The translations under genes and the position numbers were made by a program. From contig NZ_BNJJ01000002.1 of the NCBI RefSeq assembly GCF_016587435.1, forward strand, positions 1 to 64,000: 64,000 nucleotides of DNA, read 5' to 3'. Below the pieces are notes generated by a model. That model was given only the letters and a program-made list of their open reading frames with translations, made no database searches and had not been told where the DNA came from. This stretch comes from Dictyobacter formicarum (GTDB lineage Bacteria; Chloroflexota; Ktedonobacteria; Ktedonobacterales; Ktedonobacteraceae). Below, piece after piece: positions 60,486-64,000 of the stretch; the first letter of the stretch is position 1; every line of letters starts with the position of its first letter.

Positions 60486-61508
60486 TTACCGTTCAACGCT
60501 TCTATGAAACGCGAAGCGATGCCCGCGCTGCAGAGGGGGGGCACCAAATTGCCTTTGCCACAGGCGACGAAAATGCCTTACATCCTCAAAGCCACATTGC
60601 AATGCGACCTCCTCGATACGAAGCGCCGGGTTAGATAACAAGGTGGCAGCAAGCTCAATCCTCAAACGCTGGTGGTACTGAATGGGGGTCAGACCAGTGG
60701 CCTCCTTAAAGGCTCGATTTAATCCCCGCGTGCTGATGCCTGCAACGTTTGCCAGTTCGTCCAGCGTCACGTGCTCTGCGATATGGTTGATCAGGTAATC
60801 CTGTGCCTGGTGCACCCCCGAATGCAGGTGCGTGCGATACTCAAGGTAGATACTGCTCTGCGGCTGAGATCCATTGCGCCTCAGATACACGACCAGGTGA
60901 CGCGCTACCTGGGCCGCAAACATCGGCCCTTGATCTTGCTGTACCAACCCCAGCGCCATATCAATACCAGAAGCGATGCCCGCGCTAGTGGTGAGCCTTC
61001 CATCGTGGACAAACAGCACATTTTCAAATACTTTGGCTTTTGGAAAGCGAGCCTGGAGTACACTGGTCTGGGACCAGTGCGTCGTACAGCGTCTCCCATC
61101 AAGCAACCCTGCCTCTGCAAGTGCAAACGTACCAGTACAAACAGAGGCAATATGGGCTCCAGCTTTTGCGGCTGAAGACAACCAATCGCGCGTCTCCTGA
61201 TCGAGGAGTGGTTTCTCGTGGGAGGCGAAGTCCCAGTTCACCCCTGCTAGAAGAATCAGGTCATCTGCTGCGACAGGAGCCAGGGGCGAGAGCTTAGCCA
61301 GGACTATTCCCTGCGCACTTATCTGCTGGGTCTGAGGCGAGCTATAACGCAAGGTGTAGGGGGCGCCCATACAGCGAGCAGTATCAAAAACCTGTGCCGG
61401 ACCGGACAGATCCAGCAAATGGACTTGTGGGAGGACGACAAACACTACGTTGCGTGCTTCACTCTGTTTGCCAAACAGGGTGAGACCTTGATGGTGAAGA
61501 TCCCTCAT
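60486..61508 (-). CDS. GlxA-family AraC-type transcriptional regulator
   Basis: This 340-residue protein has an N-terminal DJ-1/PfpI-like domain (VVFVVLPQVHLLDLSGPAQV; ASVCTGTFALAEAGLLDGRR, with the elbow Cys) and a C-terminal AraC DNA-binding domain with two helix-turn-helices (VTLDELANVAGISTRGLNRA; IEEVALQCGFEDVRHFRRLW). Such regulators usually activate nearby metabolic genes; the MDR oxidoreductase 55 bp downstream is the likely target. The first 15 residues before ARNVVFVV are outside the domain, so the true start may be slightly later. Confidence 0.9.
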   Translation of the reverse strand: MRDLHHQGLTLFGKQSEARNVVFVVLPQVHLLDLSGPAQVFDTARCMGAPYTLRYSSPQTQQISAQGIVLAKLSPLAPVAADDLILLAGVNWDFASHEKPLLDQETRDWLSSAAKAGAHIASVCTGTFALAEAGLLDGRRCTTHWSQTSVLQARFPKAKVFENVLFVHDGRLTTSAGIASGIDMALGLVQQDQGPMFAAQVARHLVVYLRRNGSQPQSSIYLEYRTHLHSGVHQAQDYLINHIAEHVTLDELANVAGISTRGLNRAFKEATGLTPIQYHQRLRIELAATLLSNPALRIEEVALQCGFEDVRHFRRLWQRQFGAPPLQRGHRFAFHRSVER

Positions 61509-61835
61509 CCCAACCTCTCTCTCTTAATTTCAAGCTACCTACTGTTCCGTTTCGTTTTATCTGAAAGAGATGTATACCGGCTGCGGCGGCAGGGAAGTTG
61601 GATGCCGAGGGGCTGGCGTCCCTTTGCATCCCCGGGCACCTTTTTCAATTGAGCTGTAACAGAGCGCTACCTATCTGGCTCGAGCTGTTCTTGTTTGAAA
61701 GGTATGAACATAGTATATACGTTGTCTTTGTGCTCGACCAGGGGCAAATGATACAAAAAGGAGGACGAATTTAGCCAAAACTTCTCTCTGGCTTGCTTCG
61801 CCAGGATATACATACTTCTTCTGCTCCAGTTCTCC
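61509..61835. other. Intergenic stretch with a trace of an ABC gene
   Basis: No complete gene. At about 61708-61770 the plus-strand frame VFVLDQGQMIQKGG resembles the end of an ABC ATPase (compare [12 protein letters not shown] at 55500), a tiny relic. Confidence 0.4.
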
Positions 61836-62234
61836 TTATGGTGCAAGCAGTTCTGCGATCAGTTGCAACAGTGCCTCCAGGTCAAAGGGTTTCTGCAATG
61901 TTCTGATATGATCCAGGGCACCATTTCCTTGTGGCAAATTGGCGCTCATGAGGAGAATGGGGTAGTGCTTCCCACCTTCTCGGCGACGCAGGTGCTCGGC
62001 GAGTTCCAGCCCATTCATCCCAGGGAGTTGGTAATCGAGCAGAAACAACGCAGGCGTGATGGTTGAAAGCATCATCAGCGCTCTCTCGCCACTTGAAGCA
62101 AGATAGCCTTGATAGGTCGTCTCCTCCTGGAACGTTTCCAGCAGAAGGTTCCCAAGAATGGGATCATCTTCGACAATGAGAATACTCTTGACAATGACAA
62201 CCTCGCTGCATACCTGTTGTTGGGAAGTCTTCAT
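61836..62234 (-). CDS. Single-domain response regulator
   Basis: This 132-residue receiver domain without output domain has ILIVEDDPILGNL (acidic pocket), phospho-acceptor Asp67 in LFLLDYQLPGMNGLEL, Ser in ILLMSANLPQG, and Lys in TLQKPFDLEALL. The first 16 residues are extra. It is encoded 9 bp after the PAS histidine kinase, so they form a pair. With no DNA-binding domain it would act by protein contact or as a phosphate relay. Confidence 0.9.
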   Translation of the reverse strand: MKTSQQQVCSEVVIVKSILIVEDDPILGNLLLETFQEETTYQGYLASSGERALMMLSTITPALFLLDYQLPGMNGLELAEHLRRREGGKHYPILLMSANLPQGNGALDHIRTLQKPFDLEALLQLIAELLAP

Positions 62235-62243
62235 GTGCGTTCC

Positions 62244-63500
62244 TCATGTTCTTTTCCGGGGAAGCATCACCTGAAAGGTCGATCCTTTTCCAACCTCGCT
62301 GTCCACCGTGATGGTTCCCTTATGATGCTTGACGATCTTGGCTACGATGTAGAGCCCCATGCCTAGGCCGGCAATCCCTTTCTGTCTGGGACTGGTGACC
62401 CGATAGAAGCGTTCAAAGATTTTCTCGCCCTGTTCTCGCGGAATGCCGAGGCCATGATCGCGCACCCGAACTGAGACCACATCTTCAGCGGTGTCCATCT
62501 CCACTTCGACCGTCTCTGCCTGGGGAGAGTATTTGATGGCGTTGCTGAGCAGGTTGGTGAAGACCTGTCCCAGGCGGTCTTTATCTCCCACCAGGGAGCA
62601 GGAAGTTGCGCCACGTACCACAATGGTATGCGTCGCCTTGATCTGTTGCATCGTGTCGGCCACCTCATGGAGCAAGGCGTCGAGATCGACTCTCTCCTGC
62701 CGATACCCCAGTTTGCCAGCCTGGATTTTGGAGACGTCTAGCAAGTCTTCCACCAGCCGGATAAGTGTGTTGACCTGGGTCTCCATGCTGGAAAGTGCCG
62801 GAGCCTGTTCCAGGGTGCCTTGCCTGGCCAGTTGCCGGTGCAGCAAGGAGGTCTGCAGTTTCAAGGCGGCGAGGGGATTTCTCAGTTCATGGCTGGCCAT
62901 ACTGAGAAAGGTATCCTTGCGTTGTTCAAGTTCCTTGCGCGCCGAGTTATCGAGCACAAAGGCGATGGCCTGGCGTGGCTGATGCGGTAAGACGACCGCG
63001 CCCACAAGGACCGGCAGGCGGCTGCCATCTTGACACACATACTCTTTCTCAAAGGGCGTCAGCGACTGCTGGGTGGCCAGTTCCTGATGAGCCTCGAAGG
63101 TCCGATCCAGATACTCTGACGGCGTCATATGTCTCCAGTTCATGTTCCCGGCGCGCAGGTCTTCGCGGGTATAACCGGTCATGCGCAGAAAGGTGTCGTT
63201 GGCATCCACGATCTGCTCACCTTCGATGATAGTGATCCCGATAATGTTGGAGTTCATCAGGGCGTTCGCGCGCTCCTGACTCTGGCGCAAGGCTTCCTCG
63301 ATACGCACCTGGTCCTCGATGTCAGTGTTGGTCCCAAACCACTTGACGATCTGGCCAGCTTCGTCGCGCACCGGCATGGCGCGGGCTAAGAACCAGCGAT
63401 ACTCCCCAGTCTGGCCCTCTCGAAAACGATATTCGACTTCATAGGGGTCCCCTGTTTCAACCGCATGATGCCAGACCATCAGGGTGTGCAGTACTATCAA
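62244..63500 (-). pseudogene. PAS-domain histidine kinase, N-terminus lost
   Basis: The remaining 418 codons hold the end of a PAS domain (EYRFREGQTGEYRWFLARAM), a second PAS domain (NIIGITIIEGEQIVDANDTF), HisKA with the phospho-His in SMASHELRNPLAALKL, and a full HATPase (N-box QVFTNLLSNAIKYSPQ, G1 RDHGLGIP, G2 GIAGLGMGLYIVAKIV). The frame enters in the middle of the first PAS domain at 63500, where an IS110 remnant begins, so the sensor N-terminus is gone. The kinase core is complete and could still be made if a start is supplied. Confidence 0.8.
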
Positions 63501-63506
63501 CGCAAG

Positions 63507-64000
63507 CGCTGGCCACTGCCAGCCTCACCGTGTTGCAACCGATTCGAGGAGGGGCCCGTTCCCTCTCGGATCTCAAGCTGCTGGAATTGCCGCGTCTGGC
63601 CGCTGAGAGGATCGGCGTGAAAGACCTGATTCGCCAACGCGGGCTGGTTCTGGAACAAGGAAGGCCAATTGATCAAAGAGCTTCGACTCTTGCGCGAGCA
63701 TATTGACCAATTGGAGAGCGAAATCATCGCGATGGTTGAACAGGCGCGCGAAGGGCAGATTCTGCTGTCGTTTCCAGGCTTTGGGCCAATCACGGCGGTG
63801 ACGATCAGAGCGGCTATCGGCTCGATCCACCACTTCCCCTTGGCTTTGGCCCTCAAAGCATACGTTGGTTGGGCGCCGGTGGTGGCTCAATCGGGAAGCA
63901 CCTTGGATGCCTCCTCCTTGACCCGCGGGGGAGCCAGGACGATAAAGCAGATCATGTTTCTGGCTGTCATGCAGGTCATCCGTACAGCACTCGTTGTGCC
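63507..64000 (+). pseudogene. IS110-family transposase, C-terminal part (runs off window)
   Basis: The plus-strand frame reads TVLQPIRGGARSLSDLKLLE, AERIGVKDLIRQRGLVLEQ. After a shift at about 63657 it continues QLIKELRLLREHIDQLESEI, the helix-hairpin-helix GQILLSFPGFGPITAVTIRA and ALKAYVGWAPVVAQSGSTLD (catalytic-Ser domain of the transposase_20 family), running uninterrupted to the window end. The N-terminal DEDD domain is missing. The left side abuts the truncated histidine kinase. Confidence 0.8.

Overview
The window looks like chromosomal DNA of a member of the Chloroflexota, most likely class Ktedonobacteria. This is inferred from the mixture of IS families (ISAs1, IS6, IS630, IS1182, IS110, ISL3, IS4, IS701), the large serine recombinases with a C-terminal helix-turn-helix, and the style of the host genes. 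No rRNA or tRNA gene was seen. Well over half of the sequence is mobile DNA or its remains, and many genes are broken.

Layout. 1-9600 is mostly transposon debris: an IS6 remnant, a hairpin-rich gap at 960-1450, a methyltransferase fragment, a Tn554-like recombinase operon (2511-6902), a broken Mu/TnsB-type transposase, and IS1182-like and IS701 scraps. 9681-14360 is a metabolic island on the minus strand: tenA under a TPP riboswitch, and metE plus a MetE-like gene under a cobalamin riboswitch. 14384-17070 joins a truncated ISAs1, a 171-bp inverted-repeat element and a truncated serine recombinase. RecD2 helicase follows (17298-19892), then IS6 and IS630 copies. A nucleotidyltransferase gene is split by a complete IS4 element with an 11-bp target duplication (22476-24717). 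GrpB carries an internal amber codon. An ISAs1 copy is itself split by a small serine-recombinase element (25641-28868).

29599-31319 holds a set of small unknown genes behind two palindromic sites. 32831-40236 is the best-preserved host region: a LuxR-type two-component system divergent from two paralogous FtsX/MacB-type permeases, their ABC ATPase and a lipoprotein S41 protease. It reads as an envelope-stress or peptide-sensing export module.

40371-45092 is a chain of closely packed and mostly overlapping plus-strand frames: two small ORFs, a DUF5372-like protein, a 58-residue ORF, a 704-residue serine recombinase and a DDE-transposase-like protein. It is the strongest candidate for an unusual mobile system. 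Further on are a frameshifted membrane coiled-coil gene with an array of four spaced inverted pentamers upstream (46738-46897), a stand-alone 5'-3' exonuclease and an IS1182 inside 31-bp inverted repeats, a truncated methyltransferase, and an ISL3 element with a coupled zinc-ribbon gene.

54677-56160 holds two paralogous double-glycine peptide precursors flanking a decayed ABC exporter fragment, apparently the remains of a RiPP or bacteriocin locus. The right end carries nested IS6 debris, a decayed and an intact MDR oxidoreductase, an HD-domain protein, a GlxA-type regulator, and a response regulator plus PAS histidine kinase whose N-terminus is cut off by an IS110 remnant that runs to the window end.
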